64,000 bases of DNA from Datnioides undecimradiatus. Lineage: Eukaryota; Chordata; Actinopteri; Lobotiformes; Datnioididae. The notes under the pieces are model-generated. The model was not told where the DNA came from and searched no databases. It was given only the letters and a program-made list of their open reading frames with translations. A program made the translations under genes and the position numbers. Positions 12,571 to 24,960 of the stretch are shown piece by piece; position 1 is the stretch's first letter; each line of letters opens with the position of its first letter. Location: positions 10,654,623 through 10,718,622 of the forward strand of contig WARS01000007.1 of NCBI GenBank assembly GCA_008933995.1. Direction: 5' to 3'.

Positions 12571-14068
12571 GAGTCGGCAAACTGTGGCCACGCCCAACAA
12601 TGACAATACAAACATTACGTCACTGGTCAACCAAACCTGCCACATCATTAAGTGACCATAGGAATTATTAGAATTGTTTGGATCACATGTAACAACTTTG
12701 AAAGTCTCTGACAAGCAACCATTTTCATTAAGGTTGGAGAGTTTTGTTGAATCTGTCTATTTTCAAAGTTATCCACGGAAAAATCTGCAGCGCAAATACA
12801 TGGCTGGGAATTAAATGAAGCTCAAAACTTATACTCAGTCTCCAGTGAATGTAATTTTTTTGGGAAGCCAGCCGTCAAATAAGCTACAAAAATCTACCCA
12901 GACAGTTGGTGATCAGCAGGAGTCAGAAGGGAAGACAAGAAGTGGAGAGCCAAGCTGAGTTGAACCATTACTAAAGTTTGTGTGTGATTTTAAGATTCAC
13001 AACCCACCACAACAAAAATATATGGTAGTAAAATCGAAAAATATGGTCCGGGGTAATTCTCACAAAAATTTTAATTTCTTGACATTTCTTCATAAGTTTT
13101 GGTTCACGCTGTTTTCCGCTGATTAATTGGATCGGGGAGAGAATTTCAATTTTCTTTTTTTCTTGTTGGGTCACAGTTGAAGTAGAACTTTAAGGAGGAT
13201 TTCAAAAAGCCAAATCTCTCCTCTCAGTCACACCTTTCAAAATGAATAAACTCCAATTCATAAGTCAGAAAGAAAACTACTTTGTATCAGCCCTCGGCCT
13301 ATTTTTTTAGCTTCCTGCTGGTGTGAAAAGATTCAGGAGAAAGGACATAAGAGTCAATTCAGACACTCACAAACATCACTAATAACAAGCTGCCTGTGTG
13401 CATTCATAAAAGATAAAATGAGACAACTGTTGTGTCAAATACGCAGGGTAAAACCGTATTTAGATCAATATTTAATGGTTAGAGACAGACGGAATAAAAT
13501 GAGCATCATATTTTACTTACCTTTCAAGGAATTTGCTGGGTTTTTTTTTTTAGGCTTCTTAGTGTCTGGAAAGATAAATTATGTGTAACTCAAGCGTATT
13601 CAAATAAATTTTTCATGACAGGATCAGCCTTTTTTTTTTTGTCAAATGATGAAAGTGTTCCCTGAAAAGGATCCTGCAAAGGAGAAGAAGAAGTGAGCAC
13701 TTTGTGCAGACAGACTGACAGTTTTGCTGCCTCTGCAGCAGATGTGATTTGCAGGAATTTTTCAGGTAGAGGTAGGCAGAATCCTGTGGGAAGGCGTTTT
13801 CAAAGGAACATACGTTTGAGTGATATGTACATCCAGACAATACAAATAAGAATTCAAATCAGAGATTAGCTATATGTCTGTTATTATATTTGCTTAAAAA
13901 GCTAAATGGATTTGTCTTTATTTGTCTGCAAGGCTCCTGGTGGTTTCAACTATCCCAAGACATGTTTTATCTAACATCGGTGGATTACAATTGGAAATAT
14001 GTCCTAACAAGCTCATCCCTTCTAAATGCTTCTCAAGCTGCCCCGTTCTTTCAAACTGCACTGAAATA
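12571..14068. other. Non-coding DNA, no gene recognised
   Basis: Contains poly-T runs near 13540 and 13630 and only short chance frames. It is the left flank of the LINE insertion; no target duplication shared with the right flank could be picked out. Confidence 0.5.
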
Positions 14069-14092
14069 TCAGAATCAGAATCAGAATCAGAA
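14069..14092 (-). repeat. (TTCTGA)4 3' tail of the LINE
   Basis: Four perfect hexamer units mark the 3' terminus of the element. In L2/CR1-type LINEs the reverse transcriptase recognises the 3' end with such short repeats rather than poly-A. Confidence 0.9.
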
Positions 14093-14435
14093 TAGTGTTT
14101 ATTGCCATGTAAGTGAAGAGGTTTCACATTACTAGGAATTTGACTTAGCGGTTTGGTGCATACATCAAACATAAAATAAGTAACATATAATAAGAGGCAT
14201 GCATGGGGTAAAATAAAATAAAATAAAATTAGATAAATAGGATAAAATCTAAGTAAGCAAAAATAAAGCAACGTATTAACAAATGAACAGAACAAATGAA
14301 CAGAAGAGTTAAGTGTATCTATGGTACAGAGTTAAGTGTGTCTACAGTAGGTAGACAGTGCAAGTAGTCAGTAGGTGGGTCATGACAGGGCATGGTATAG
14401 TAGCTATCCTGGAGTAAAGTGACAGTGCAGTATGA
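14093..14435 (-). other. 3' untranslated region of the LINE
   Basis: Lies between the stop codon of the polyprotein and the hexamer tail. It includes TAAAA-type repeats near 14210-14228 and a minus-strand AATAAA close to the end. Overlapping short frames here have no coding significance. Confidence 0.75.
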
Positions 14436-17375
14436 TTAATTACAGTTCAACAGTCCAACAGCAGCGGGGAAGAAGCTGTTCTTGTGGCGTGAGGTTCTGG
14501 TCCGAATGGACCGTAACCTTCTGCCTGAAGGGAGTGGTTCAAAGAGTCTGTGTCCAGGGTGAGAAGGGTCAGCTGTGATCCGACCTGCACACCTCAGAGT
14601 CCTGGAGATGTACAGGTCTTGGAGAGATGGGAGGCTGCAGCCGATCACCTTCTCAGCAGAGCGCACAACACGCTGTAGTCTGTGTTTGTCCCTGGCAGTG
14701 GCCCCAGTGTACCACACTGTGATGGAGCAGGTGAGGATGGACTCAATGATGGCAGTGTAGAACTGAGCCATCATCCTGGCTGGCACATTGAGTTTTCTCA
14801 GCTGCCGCAGGAAGTACATCCTCTGCTGGGCCTTCTTGATGAGAGAGCTGATGGTCAGCTCCCACTTGAGGTCCTGGGTGATGGTGGTACCCAGGAAGCG
14901 GAAGGAGTCCACAGTGGAGATGGGGGACTCTGTCAGGGTGAGGGGGAGCGATGGAGCCGACCCTTTCCGAAAGTCTACCGTCATCTCCACTGTCTTCTGG
15001 GTGTTCAGCTCTAGGTTGTTGTGGGCGCACCAGGACACCAGGCGGTCCACTTCCTTCCTGTAGGCAGACTCATCCACGTCCGAGATGAGTCCAATGAGGG
15101 TGGTGTCGTCTGCAAACTTAATCAGTTTGACAGACTGGTGACCGGAGGTGCAGCAGTTGGTGTAGAGGGAGAAGAGAAGAGGCGAGAGAACACAACCTTG
15201 CGGGGTACTGGTGCTGATGGTCTGGGTGTCCGAGACATTCTTCCCCAGCCTCACATGCTGTCTCCTGTCTGTCAGGAAGTCAGTGATCCACTGGCAGATG
15301 GGGTCAGGCACGCTCAGCCGGGACAGCTTGTCCTGGAGGAGAGCTGGGCAGATAGTATTAAAGGCAGAGCTGAAGTCCACAAACAAGATCTTAGCGTAGG
15401 TTCCCGGGAAGTCCAGATGCTGCAGGATGAAATGAAGAGCCAGGTTGACTGCATCGTCTGCAGATCTGTTGGCTCTGTAGGCAAACTGCAGAGGGTCCAG
15501 GAGGGGGGCTGTGATTATCTTGAGGTGGGACAGAACCAGGCGCTCAAATGACTTCATGACTACAGACATCAGTGCAACAGGTCTGTAGTCATTAAGTCCA
15601 GTGATCCTCGGCTTCTTGGGGACTGGAATTATGGTGGAGGATTTGAAGCAGGCTGGCACGTGGCATGACTCCAGAGAGGTGTTGAAAATGTCTGTGAACA
15701 CTGGAGTCAGCTCATCCGCACAGTGTCTCAGGGTGGAGGGGGACACACCGTCTGGTCCAGGAGCCTTGCGAGGGTTCAGTCTCCTGAACAGCCTGTTCAC
15801 ATCTTTCTCCAGGATTGAGAGGGTTGTAGCTGTGGAGGGGGAGGAGGGGAACGAGGTGGACTTTGGTGAGGTGTCTTCTGGGGTGTGGGGAGTGTGAATG
15901 ACCGTGTTGATGGGGTGGGAGGAGGTGTCAGGGCTGGCTGATAGTCCGTCAAAGCGACAGTAGAACTCATTCAGACGATTGGCTAGTTGCAGGTCGTCAG
16001 TGGAATGGGGGGCTTTAGGTTTGTAGTTGGTGATTTGCCTAAGCCCTTTCCACACAGAGGCCGAGTCGTTAGCTGAGAACTGCTGTTGAAGTTTCTCAAA
16101 GTACAGTGATTTAGCACTCCTCACCTCCTTGCTAAACCTGTACTTGGCCTCTTTGTAGCTGACTCTGTCCCCACTACTGAAGGCAGCCTCCTTCTCTAGC
16201 CTCAGCTGTCTGAGTTTAGCTGTGAACCAGGGTTTGTCATTGTTGTAACTCACCCTGGTGCGTGTTGGCACAATACTGTCCTCGCAGTACTGGATATATG
16301 AGGTCACAGTGTCTGTATAGTCATCAAGACTATCTGTAGCAGCCCTGAACACCTCCCAGTCCGTTGTAGCCAAACAGGTACGAAGCTCCTCCACAGCCTG
16401 GCTGGTCCACTTTTTAGATGTCCTCACCACAGGCTTGGAGAGCTTCAGCCTCTGTCTGTATGCAGGGATCAGGTGGACCATGACGTGGTCAGATAGCCCG
16501 AGGGCGGCGCGGGGCACTGCACGATATGCTCCGCTTATTGTGGTGTAACAGTGATCCAGTGTGTTCTCCTCTCTGGTTGGGCATTTGATCAGTTGTTTGA
16601 ATTTGGGTAGTTCCTGGCTCAGATTTCCTTTATTAAAGTCACCAAGGACAATAATTAAGGAGTCCGGGTATGTTTGCTCCACACACAGTATCTGATTTGC
16701 GAGTGCGCGCTGAGCCTCGTGCACGTCCGCACTCGGCGGGATGTAAACAGCGGCCAGAATGAATGAAGCAAACTCACGCGGAGAGTAGAATGGCTTACAG
16801 TTTATGAATAGATACTCCAGAGCAGGAGAACAGTGCTGGGAAATCACAGTCACATCGGTACACCAGCCACTGTTGATATAGAGACAGACACCTCCACCTT
16901 TAGTTTTGCCGGAAAGTTCCCTGTGACGATCTGCTCGGAGGAGATGGAAACCCTCCAGCTGCAGCGCGCAGTCCGGTATCTGTCCACAAAGCCACGTCTC
17001 CGTGAAGCACAAAACACAAGATGAGGAAAAGTCCCTGTTTCTTCTCACCAGCAGTGTTAGCTCATCCATTTTGTTGCAGAGTGAGCGTACGTTAGAGAGA
17101 AAAATCCCAGGTAACGGTGTGCGTGATCCGCGTCTGCGGAGGCGCACGAGCGCACCGGCTCGCTTTCCTCTGCGTCGGCGTCTCACTTTCTTAATTAAAA
17201 CATGGAATAAATCCACGGCAGATGCTAAGAAAACTGGAGATAAATCCACAGGTGTGTAATACCTGATGTTCATGAGCTCTTCTCTTGTGTAAGAGCATGC
17301 AGACACACAGTTTACGCACAAAAACAAACAAAACAGAGCGCACCAAAACACCAGGGCGTCCATACTCGGCGCCAT
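14436..17375 (-). CDS. LINE polyprotein: apurinic-type endonuclease and reverse transcriptase
   Basis: This 979-residue uninterrupted frame encodes the enzyme that nicks target DNA and copies the element RNA at the nick (target-primed reverse transcription). Residues 1-27 are strongly hydrophobic and signal-like; residues 62-85 are an arginine-rich cluster. The endonuclease domain, about residues 91-305, shows SNVRSL (N95), FTETWL (E126), GDFN (D246, N248) and SDH (D296, H297), the expected catalytic positions of the EEP nuclease family. The reverse transcriptase, about 515-790, shows PGPDG (539), NDYRPV (595), [10 protein letters not shown] (666, catalytic Asp), PQGCVLSP (725) and FADD (754). 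The C-terminus has LPSGRR and SFFPAAV, a common ending in fish L2 proteins. No stop or frameshift is present. Met5 is an alternative start. Clade assignment (L2 versus other jockey-superfamily groups) is by resemblance and not by a tree. Confidence 0.93.
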   Translation of the reverse strand: MAPSMDALVFWCALFCLFLCVNCVSACSYTREELMNIRYYTPVDLSPVFLASAVDLFHVLIKKVRRRRRGKRAGALVRLRRRGSRTPLPGIFLSNVRSLCNKMDELTLLVRRNRDFSSSCVLCFTETWLCGQIPDCALQLEGFHLLRADRHRELSGKTKGGGVCLYINSGWCTDVTVISQHCSPALEYLFINCKPFYSPREFASFILAAVYIPPSADVHEAQRALANQILCVEQTYPDSLIIVLGDFNKGNLSQELPKFKQLIKCPTREENTLDHCYTTISGAYRAVPRAALGLSDHVMVHLIPAYRQRLKLSKPVVRTSKKWTSQAVEELRTCLATTDWEVFRAATDSLDDYTDTVTSYIQYCEDSIVPTRTRVSYNNDKPWFTAKLRQLRLEKEAAFSSGDRVSYKEAKYRFSKEVRSAKSLYFEKLQQQFSANDSASVWKGLRQITNYKPKAPHSTDDLQLANRLNEFYCRFDGLSASPDTSSHPINTVIHTPHTPEDTSPKSTSFPSSPSTATTLSILEKDVNRLFRRLNPRKAPGPDGVSPSTLRHCADELTPVFTDIFNTSLESCHVPACFKSSTIIPVPKKPRITGLNDYRPVALMSVVMKSFERLVLSHLKIITAPLLDPLQFAYRANRSADDAVNLALHFILQHLDFPGTYAKILFVDFSSAFNTICPALLQDKLSRLSVPDPICQWITDFLTDRRQHVRLGKNVSDTQTISTSTPQGCVLSPLLFSLYTNCCTSGHQSVKLIKFADDTTLIGLISDVDESAYRKEVDRLVSWCAHNNLELNTQKTVEMTVDFRKGSAPSLPLTLTESPISTVDSFRFLGTTITQDLKWELTISSLIKKAQQRMYFLRQLRKLNVPARMMAQFYTAIIESILTCSITVWYTGATARDKHRLQRVVRSAEKVIGCSLPSLQDLYISRTLRCAGRITADPSHPGHRLFEPLPSGRRLRSIRTRTSRHKNSFFPAAVGLLNCN

Positions 17376-17379
17376 CTTG
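17371..17379 (-). promoter_or_regulatory. YY1-like CAAGATGGC motif at the LINE 5' end
   Basis: On the minus strand the sequence CAAGATGGCGCC contains the core of the YY1 binding consensus, and its ATG is the start codon of the polyprotein. YY1 sites at the 5' end set transcription start position in mammalian L1; a similar role here is inference from sequence only. Confidence 0.45.
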
Positions 17380-17384
17380 GATCA

Positions 17385-18650
17385 AGCATATGCTATGCTA
17401 TATGCTATATAAATATGCTAGGGCTGAATATCTAGAGTTTTTCTGTACAAAATGATGGGGGTATGATGTGTAGCCCTGGGAGATGGAAGCTTATTAGACA
17501 CCAATGAAAACATTTTGTTTCCAAAGCAAATCTAGGCAGACTATCCCCTTCAGTATTTGATCTGTTATCCTGACAGCACAGAGCAGGGAAAGACAAATAA
17601 TCAAGATTGCACCATCGTGATGTGACTCAAGTTTCAAATCCATGCAGACGTGAGCTTGGTTTGCACAGGATGTACCGTTGTGTCTGCTAAACAGGTACAT
17701 ACTGTATTTGGAAGGAGGGGTGGTCAAGAGGGAATGAAGAGAGAACCGGCAGGCAAAGATGAAAGGGGTAAAGGAAGGGAAGATACACGGGGAGAGTGTG
17801 TACCCCCTTGTGGTCCAGGGTGAGTTTCTTTATTTACATTTCAGACAGATCCCACATCAGTGTAACCGACCATCCTGCATTCTGTTTTTGAGGAGGTATG
17901 GAGGTATGCAGAGGTCTTGGTGGGTTTAAACTTTCAACGGGATGTGGAGCTTGCTCATTAATGAAACACTTTACAGTAAGAGAGCCAATTGATCACTGAG
18001 CCAACTGTCTCTGTCTCTGCCATCGCTGTTATTTTGTCCTCCACACTTCCTGTTTCTTTCATTTTGTGTTGTCATTCTGTTGCCTGCCCATCTCCACCTC
18101 GTCCTCATTCTCCCATCCTCCCTGAACACCCTCTTCACTCGCTCACAGTGGGGTGATGGTACAGTATGTGTCCACTGTGATTTCAAGATGCAGTGATCTG
18201 AGCCTGAACATCCAACAGATGACATGTTTTATGTTTCAGTAAGATTTCTGGGGTGGGACTGTATAGGGGAAAGGCAAGGTTGAGATCTTTAGAAAATGTC
18301 CTTACCCAGACAGCAAGGACACCTGTAAACACTGTCACTATTATATAGACATTGATGTTGCTTTCAAAAGTTTCAAAAGTCCCTAAAAGTAAACTTAACT
18401 ATGCTTATTCTGCAGCTTTTTGACCACAGGTAAAACAATTTGTTTTCATAGGTCAGTAACACGACTTTAGCTTCCTGTTTAAAGGACCAGACTCGTCACC
18501 AGTCTTTCAGTTGATTTCTGGCTCTAATAACATACAGGATTTGTGACAATATTGTGAATGAAACCTGAGCGTACATGCTCTCACTGGCTGATAAATCTCA
18601 AAGATTCAAAAGAGTAGTGGCAAGCCCTGGAGCCTCTCAAAAAGACGAGA
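17385..18650. other. Non-coding DNA, no gene recognised
   Basis: Begins with short ATGCTATATGCTAT-type repeats that formed the right flank of the LINE insertion. The remaining sequence holds short chance frames and no recognisable feature. Confidence 0.5.
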
Positions 18651-18656
18651 AGAAGT

Positions 18657-18861
18657 GATGAAAGTTTCGACCAGTGGGGCTTATTTGGACTGGCTCCTGT
18701 CCTGTTACAGGAAAATGCCACACTTCACAATTTACGGTGCCAATTTTTCAGTGCCAACGCAGGAAGTAGTGTGCCCTGTGAGTTGGAAGATGGAAAGTAA
18801 GGGTGTGGAGGTTGCAGTGATGGATGGGTGTGTTGCCAGTGTGACTTTTGAAACTTTCATC
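18657..18861. repeat. 205-bp segment with 12-bp inverted ends
   Basis: GATGAAAGTTTC at 18657-18668 is matched by its reverse complement at 18850-18861. The interior has no coding content. It could be a very small MITE or a chance inverted repeat; no target duplication was found. Confidence 0.35.
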
Positions 18862-18869
18862 CTTTGATT

Positions 18870-20190
18870 AACCGCATGATTTTCCCCAACCTTAAACTCA
18901 AGTGTTTAGCTGCCTAATCCTAAACCATACATTATTTACCATAGCCACCGCTGTCCATGTTTAACCACACTGTTCCCAAACGCATTCTAAAAATGAAGGG
19001 CAAGTGACGTAAAAAGGCTTTGTCACTTCATCAAGAGACTTAGTTTTGTAGAAACATCTAAGATGGACATTCTTGTCCATCAATAATATTGTGTATCATA
19101 GTTTCACAGCACATATGGGGAGATAAAATTAAATGGGACATTCCTCAAAAATGACTCTTAACTTTAATAAAATAAAGAAATTTTAGCTTTGTTTTATATT
19201 TTCAAGGTTTTATATGTGTTCCTAGCTAACAGCTTTGTGAAGGTCAACTGATATTATATTACTGTTACAGAATGTAATAGTTGGTATAGGATATACTGTA
19301 ATAGTTTGTATAGTATAAAATAGTTATTGTCCTGGACAGATAATGTAAGTTATGTTGGTTCGTGCTCTGTTCATCTTTGCCATTTATAACATAATGTACT
19401 AAGCTAGACTTGCACTGAGTAATCAGAGTAGGTCGGTTGCAGTTCAGCACCATCACCCAGTGAGTTATCTGCAAAAGTGCTATACTACCGTTTCTCCAAG
19501 ATGCTGCCTGTCCCTTTCTTTCTCTCTCTCACACACACACAATACAACAAGCACACTGCATTGACTTCCATGAATTCTCTGTAAGTCTACACCTACTTTA
19601 TCCACAACTACTGTGCCACCAACCCCTAGTTAATATCATCAGACTCCCATGTTCCTCTCATCCTTCTTCTCCTCTCCTCCTCTTCCCGCTGCAGTGATTT
19701 CTCCTCCTCTAACCACCCTCCCCCCTGTCCTCTCCCTCTGCTCTGCGGTCAGAAAAACTGAAGAAAACCATTGCAGTTGGAAACCGCTGCCAAATAAAAA
19801 ACCCCAACTTGTTACTCTTAGAGTTTAAGTCCCTGCCAAATAAAAGCCCCTGCTCACAGGCCTGTAGGCAGTAAAATGTGGTAACAGAAACCCAGGCTTG
19901 TAAATCACGTCTTGATTGAAGGCTAGCTAAGAATGGGATGTGACGCACGCACATGCACCCACTTAAACGCAGGCACATAGGCACACACTCCTCATGGCTG
20001 TCACTCTTCTCTCTGTCCATCCTTCTTATTTAACTTTTAAGGTTTGGTTTTCTTTCTGCTACTGTCCACTCTGCTCCTGTAGTCCTTACCCTTTGATGCC
20101 GTTGTGTCCTTTACAATCCTGCATCTCCAATAATGCATCCCTCTGCCTCTACCTTTCACGCTTTGCCTTTACAGTACCTAGTCCATAAGT
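18870..20190. other. Non-coding DNA, no gene recognised
   Basis: AT-rich with short chance frames and a CT/CA stretch near 19520-19545. No feature supported. Confidence 0.5.
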
Positions 20191-20194
20191 CATC

Positions 20195-20700
20195 AAAGGG
20201 GAACTTGGGCATTTTTCAGCCTGGACCCTATTTCCCCATGTTTTTTGTGTTTAAGTGACTAATGGGGATAATAAATTTTGAAATGTGTTCAGCAGCCATG
20301 AAATAGGTTGCAGGTGAATTCCAAGGAAATGCATATCAACTTATGTCCACTAAAAGGCCTTCTTTATGTCTGGATCAGGTTGTGTCTTAAGGAAAGACAG
20401 AGATGGACCTTTATGTTGAAGAGTTAGACCCTTCTGGAAACAGTCGCTATACTGCTTTATTTAAATGACACCACCGTCATGTTACTTCCAATCTCATCGC
20501 AAAATGAACAAAATAAAACTCAGCAAAACCATCCCAGTTTGTTTTTTTCCACTCTTCCATTAATCATAAACTCTAGACTGTTTGAAATAAACCCTCAGTT
20601 CACCGAGTTTGATATGAAAAAGTTCCAGCTTCATGCGTTGTTTTCCCCCCGCTGCCTCTTTGATAGCCGACCTCCTTCTCATTCCTCTCCGATATTTTCA
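20195..20700 (+). repeat. Probable dispersed repeat of a fish non-autonomous element
   Basis: A stretch starting AAAGGGGAACTTGGGCATTT and continuing with CAGCCTGGACCCTATTT, a GACTAATGGGGATAATAA segment, ATCAGGTTGTGT and ATCTCATCGCAAAATGAACA has the wording of a dispersed sequence I recall as frequent in percomorph genomes. The family name is not recalled and the ends are approximate. No terminal repeat could be paired inside the window. Confidence 0.42.
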
Positions 20701-22900
20701 CATCTACACAGGTGAATTCAGTTTATTTTGATCAAACCGTAGTTGGTAATTGTGAGAACAGTGGGAAGAAGAGCCAGATAGTTTTGTTTAGTTTTATTTT
20801 GGTTCTGTCAAGTTTGCGTTTTCAGTGTTGAGTTTGCAGCTTAAATAACATTTTATGACAATGGAGTATGGTGTCTTTGAGTGGAACTGGCTGAAACTTC
20901 CGTTTCTAGTTAAATAAAAAGCATCTGTCATTGCATAATGATGGCAGACACTTAGAATAACAACTACGACCACAAAAGGTGGTTGTTTTGCCTGCAAGTG
21001 GCAAAAACACTTTACTCACTTTAGTGGATGTACACTGATGGGCACAATTGCCCCCGAGGGCATTGCATTTTGCATCTACCAGCTGCAGCACTAATTTCAA
21101 AATCTTAAACTTACACAGAAAAACATTGGAAAAAAGGGTTCAGACTGAAGAACAACAAAGTTTCCATCCAAGCTGGATCCCACCAACAATTTGTTTGCCG
21201 AACTGGACAACCTTGACAATCAGGTCACTCCAGGACCAGAATGAAGCGGACGTTTCGTTAAATTATGTTGTTTGTCATCTTAGACCGTGCCAAAAGAGAG
21301 CCTGACTTTACTTGTTTTTAAGATGCTGGTCCAAGTCATCTGTCAGTGTGACTAAGATCTGATCAGCAGCCAATGAGAAAACACAGATAATGACCCTGAT
21401 GAATGATTTCCTACTCATAATTGCCTTTCATGTTGCAGTATTGATAATGTGGCCACTTTTTAGGATGAATTAATTTCAGATTTAAGGACTAAAAGTAAAG
21501 ATCAGTGGCAATTTTGGGGTTTTATATTACCTCCCTGCAAGAGAGAGCACATGTCAATCATTTATTCAACAGTCTGTTTGAAAGTAGACCTGTCTCTAGA
21601 ATGCCTGTTGAGCCTTGCCAAACCACAATGAGCAGTTGTGGGTTGGCTTTGTGAGATTAAAAAAAAAAAGGAGGATGCATACCCCACGAAAGCACATAAT
21701 GTATGATGCAATGGAGTTGGACTGAGAGTTTGGATCAAGCCCGACACCCACCCAATTGATTCTGTATGGAGTCTGACAACGGTTTTTACCCCGAACGTGC
21801 TCAAAAACCAAAGCTAAGACTTTGACATTGGAAAACAGCGACACACATTTTAACACATACGTTAACGATTACGCATCAACGCAACTGTTTGAGCGATTGA
21901 AAGAAGGACGCACTGCATACTGAGCCTAAAGCGCTCTTGAAAAAGTATGTGTGGTCTTGTGTGGCACAGCATGCCTCAGGTTTAAGCATGAAAGAAACAC
22001 ATCTTTTAATATTAAAGTTCTGTGTATTTGAAGCCCACACGTTCCCAAATGCATCTGAAAGTCTGATCACGTCGAAGAGCTTAACATGTAACCGTGATGT
22101 TCTAAGTTTGCCAAAAAGATGTTCATGTGTGTGATACCATATCTTGGTCTTGCTGACGAGTGTTAGCACCTGCCTAAGGGCACATTGAAAATTTGGTTTA
22201 AATCCAAAATTCATCCAGGACGGCCCTTCCAGGATAACATTTGATAAGGCGCTACTGTCTTTTTGAGAGACACAAGGGTAGTGATAGCATATATAAAGGC
22301 AGAAAACCTGGTGAGAAATAGGTTTATAAGGTGGTCACTGTTTCTAATGCCTCAGGTGATTGAGAGACTCTGGAAATAAGGGGAGAGAAAGTCTTCCTCC
22401 TTCATATTACCGGGTGAGCTGCTCTTGAGGGAAGTGCATAATCCCTAACTGCTCCAAGTGGAATCATTCAGAGCCAACGGCATAATACTGTGGTTGTGCA
22501 CGGCAGCTCCCAGGTGTGAAAAGTGTGTAACCGAGTGATTCTGAAGGAGAAAAGAAGCATATGAACTCAGCTCATCTTCTCTGGGTGAAGAGAAGTGGGA
22601 AAAAAGAGAAGACATGCACAGACTTCCCAGTCTTCTCTTGCTTACAAGTGTCAAGAGTCTGTCCTCGCTTTAACTGAAGCCTTCTCTCCTCTGTCTGCTG
22701 ACACACACATCCAGGCACACTCTCTTCTGTTCGGTCCTACTTCACCAGCTGCTCAAGTATCTTCTAGGGCTGGACTCTGTCTGCTCATGTCATTTACCTT
22801 CTCTCTCTCTTCCCCGACACTGATACTGACATTTGGATGAGAACAGAGTTGTTTCAGCAAACCAAGCGCTCCTCGGTTCTCCCTGTGTTGTAAATAACAA
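20701..22900. other. Non-coding DNA, no gene recognised
   Basis: Only short frames on both strands. The 112-codon minus-strand frame at 21876-22214 overlaps a plus-strand frame and has no recognisable motif. No repeat was recognised with confidence. Confidence 0.5.
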
Positions 22901-22904
22901 AAGC

Positions 22905-23209
22905 ACATTTTTGGGTTTAGTTCGGTTATTTCCTGTTTTTAATTTGTGGGTGCTTACCCTGTGTCAGTACACCTTGCTTCCTGCCTGTCTTCTGGGTCAG
23001 CTGTGTCTCATTTGTTAATTAGTTACGCCTGTTTCTCATTAACCTGCCTTTGTCTCTGTTTGCTAGCATGTTGTTGTTTATCGAGCTTGTGGTTTCTGCC
23101 CATAAACTTGTGATGCCCTGTGTTCTGAACTGCACCAGCTCCGGCTCTAACGTTTGCATTTGGGTCGAACCCTTGTTGTTCCTGTTCCCTGCTTGGGCAC
23201 ACTGTGACA
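22905..23209 (+). mobile_element. Degenerate LTR-like repeat
   Basis: Shares the style of the 26263-26735 solo LTR: T-rich leader with TTTCCTG, TGTGTCTCATTTGTTAATTAG resembling the pre-promoter part, a GCATTTGGGTC segment near 23155-23165 and a terminal TGTGACA at 23203-23209. The left end is not clear and no target duplication is seen. The two overlapping 77-80 codon minus-strand frames here are not genes. Confidence 0.35.
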
Positions 23210-23214
23210 GTGAG

Positions 23215-24955
23215 AAAGAGACACAGTAACGCGGTGAAAGTGAAAGGATCACTGTTGATAAGCAAAGGAATAGATTTATTTTAGTTAATCTGTGGCCACC
23301 GTGTCCCTGTGAGATGAATCACTAAAATAGATAAAACACTGCACGGAAAATAAAGAAAAAGTTTTGGATTCAAACAAAGATGACATTTTCCCACAGGAAA
23401 ATGAAAAAAAAAGAAATGAATCATTGTTTATCTGTCAAAGACCTGACGACTATGGAAATGTTGACTTTGCACCTGTATCTTTGCAAGTAAGGATATGTGT
23501 GAAGGTCAGGTGAATGGACAAAGTGAAGCACGTCTGACATTTAATGCAGAACCCCACAGTTTGTCTCCTGTTGCACGCCAGCAAAATGCAGTTGTACTTG
23601 TGAATGACAAAAAAACACACTTGCGTTTAATCGCGGAATCATCTTATTTCAGTCCCAATTGGATCTTGTGGGGTTTTTCTATTAAAGTATAATAGTTCTT
23701 TTTTCGGGAACACAGTGTGACACAATCACACATCAAAAACTATGACAAAGAAAACATGAGGCATGAAATAGAGAAGAGAAAACCAGAGAATGGAAGAAAG
23801 GAATACGGCAAAAGAAAACTGTGCAAAGTAAACTATGATGTTACTGGTATGAAAAACTAGGATGTGTGTCTTCATACTGAACTCTATCGTTACCTTACAC
23901 TGATGCTAATACAGGTAATACCCAGAAACAATCAGGCAGAGTCCAGACACAGTGAATGTAAGCTGAAACGCTGTTTTTGCGTTACTCCGCCATGCCGTTG
24001 ATTACACTCATTACACATGTGCATTAACCTTGTTTGAAAACACACGCAAGAGTCTACACAATTTGCAGAACCAGAACATAATTCTAAATTTTTGTCCGAA
24101 CCCAGCTCCAGCCTGTGAGGACCCAAAAGTTTGGGTATCCACCCTCTAGGAGTAACAGGAGGTGCAGCCTTGAATTTTCGTTTAATTTGAACATTTTACC
24201 ATTATTTTTAAGAGAGGGCTCAACTGGTGCCAGAATCCTTGACCACTAAACCAATGGATGCAACCCCGCGGCTGCCTGCCCGTTTACCTTTATGAGCCAC
24301 TAAAGTCAGTTTTATTTCTATTTTATTTCATTTATTGTCACTCTTACAAGAGCCCAGTTGGAGGGTCATGTCCCATTTGCCTATCTGACTCGAGCTGACA
24401 ACAATGCAAACTAATACCAAAGAGAAGCCCATCATGCCGTGCCCTCGAGAAGCTATGAAGAGTTTTTCTTGAGTTGTGGAATTTTAATTACTCAAACTCA
24501 GAAGTATTCTTTTGATTTCAGGTTTTTGGTTTTTTTTTTAAACTGCTACTGGACTTTGAATAACAGCCCACACAAATTACGCATCAATTGGTTTAATGTG
24601 CATTAATGATTGCAATGGTGAGATTGAAAATTCCTGGAGGGCCTGAAAAGTCTTTTATTTTTGAAATAACCAAAACTCTTTCTCATTCCTGAAACACGCA
24701 CATGCACAGATGCACGCTCCTTTCATCACGCTTTTGCTCTTCTCACCCTAACCAAAGCTCTCTGTCTTTACATCCTGGTTGCTTTAACCAAAATATTGAC
24801 GTTCATTAGTCAGATGCATGTCAAAGGAAGCCAGTGGATTAGATTCAGATGGTGGATGGGAAGCCAGAGGGCTGCTAATGAAATCTGGACCGCAGAACCG
24901 AGGCTGGAGGATCTGAGGGAGGGAAGTGTGGTGAGACACACAAAGCTCGTGCAGA
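23215..24955. other. Non-coding DNA, no gene recognised
   Basis: AT-rich sequence with short chance frames. A minus-strand TGGTTTAGTGG resembling a tRNA A box occurs near 24265, but no B box follows at the right distance. Confidence 0.5.
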
Positions 24956-24960
24956 ATGGT

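Larger units (their letters stand above)
14069..17379 (-). mobile_element. L2/CR1-type LINE retrotransposon, apparently complete
   Basis: The element reads on the minus strand. It begins at a CAAGATGGCGCC motif beside the start codon, contains one long open frame (endonuclease plus reverse transcriptase), has about 340 bases of 3' untranslated sequence, an AATAAA on the minus strand at 14098-14103, and ends in four perfect TTCTGA units (plus strand TCAGAA at 14069-14092). A short tandem repeat in place of a poly-A tail is typical of L2-clade elements of fish. No target duplication is evident, which is not unusual for this clade. The 5' end is inferred: no separate ORF1 or long 5' untranslated region is seen beyond 17379, so the copy may be slightly 5'-truncated, or the family may carry a single frame. 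Confidence 0.9.

Noticed and set aside
15021-15551. 176-codon plus-strand frame, and other plus-strand frames inside 14575-17259
   Set aside because: They are antisense to the intact LINE polyprotein frame and reflect its codon composition.
24226-24290. Minus-strand tRNA-like A box (TGGTTTAGTGG)
   Set aside because: No B box at the proper distance and no cloverleaf stems.
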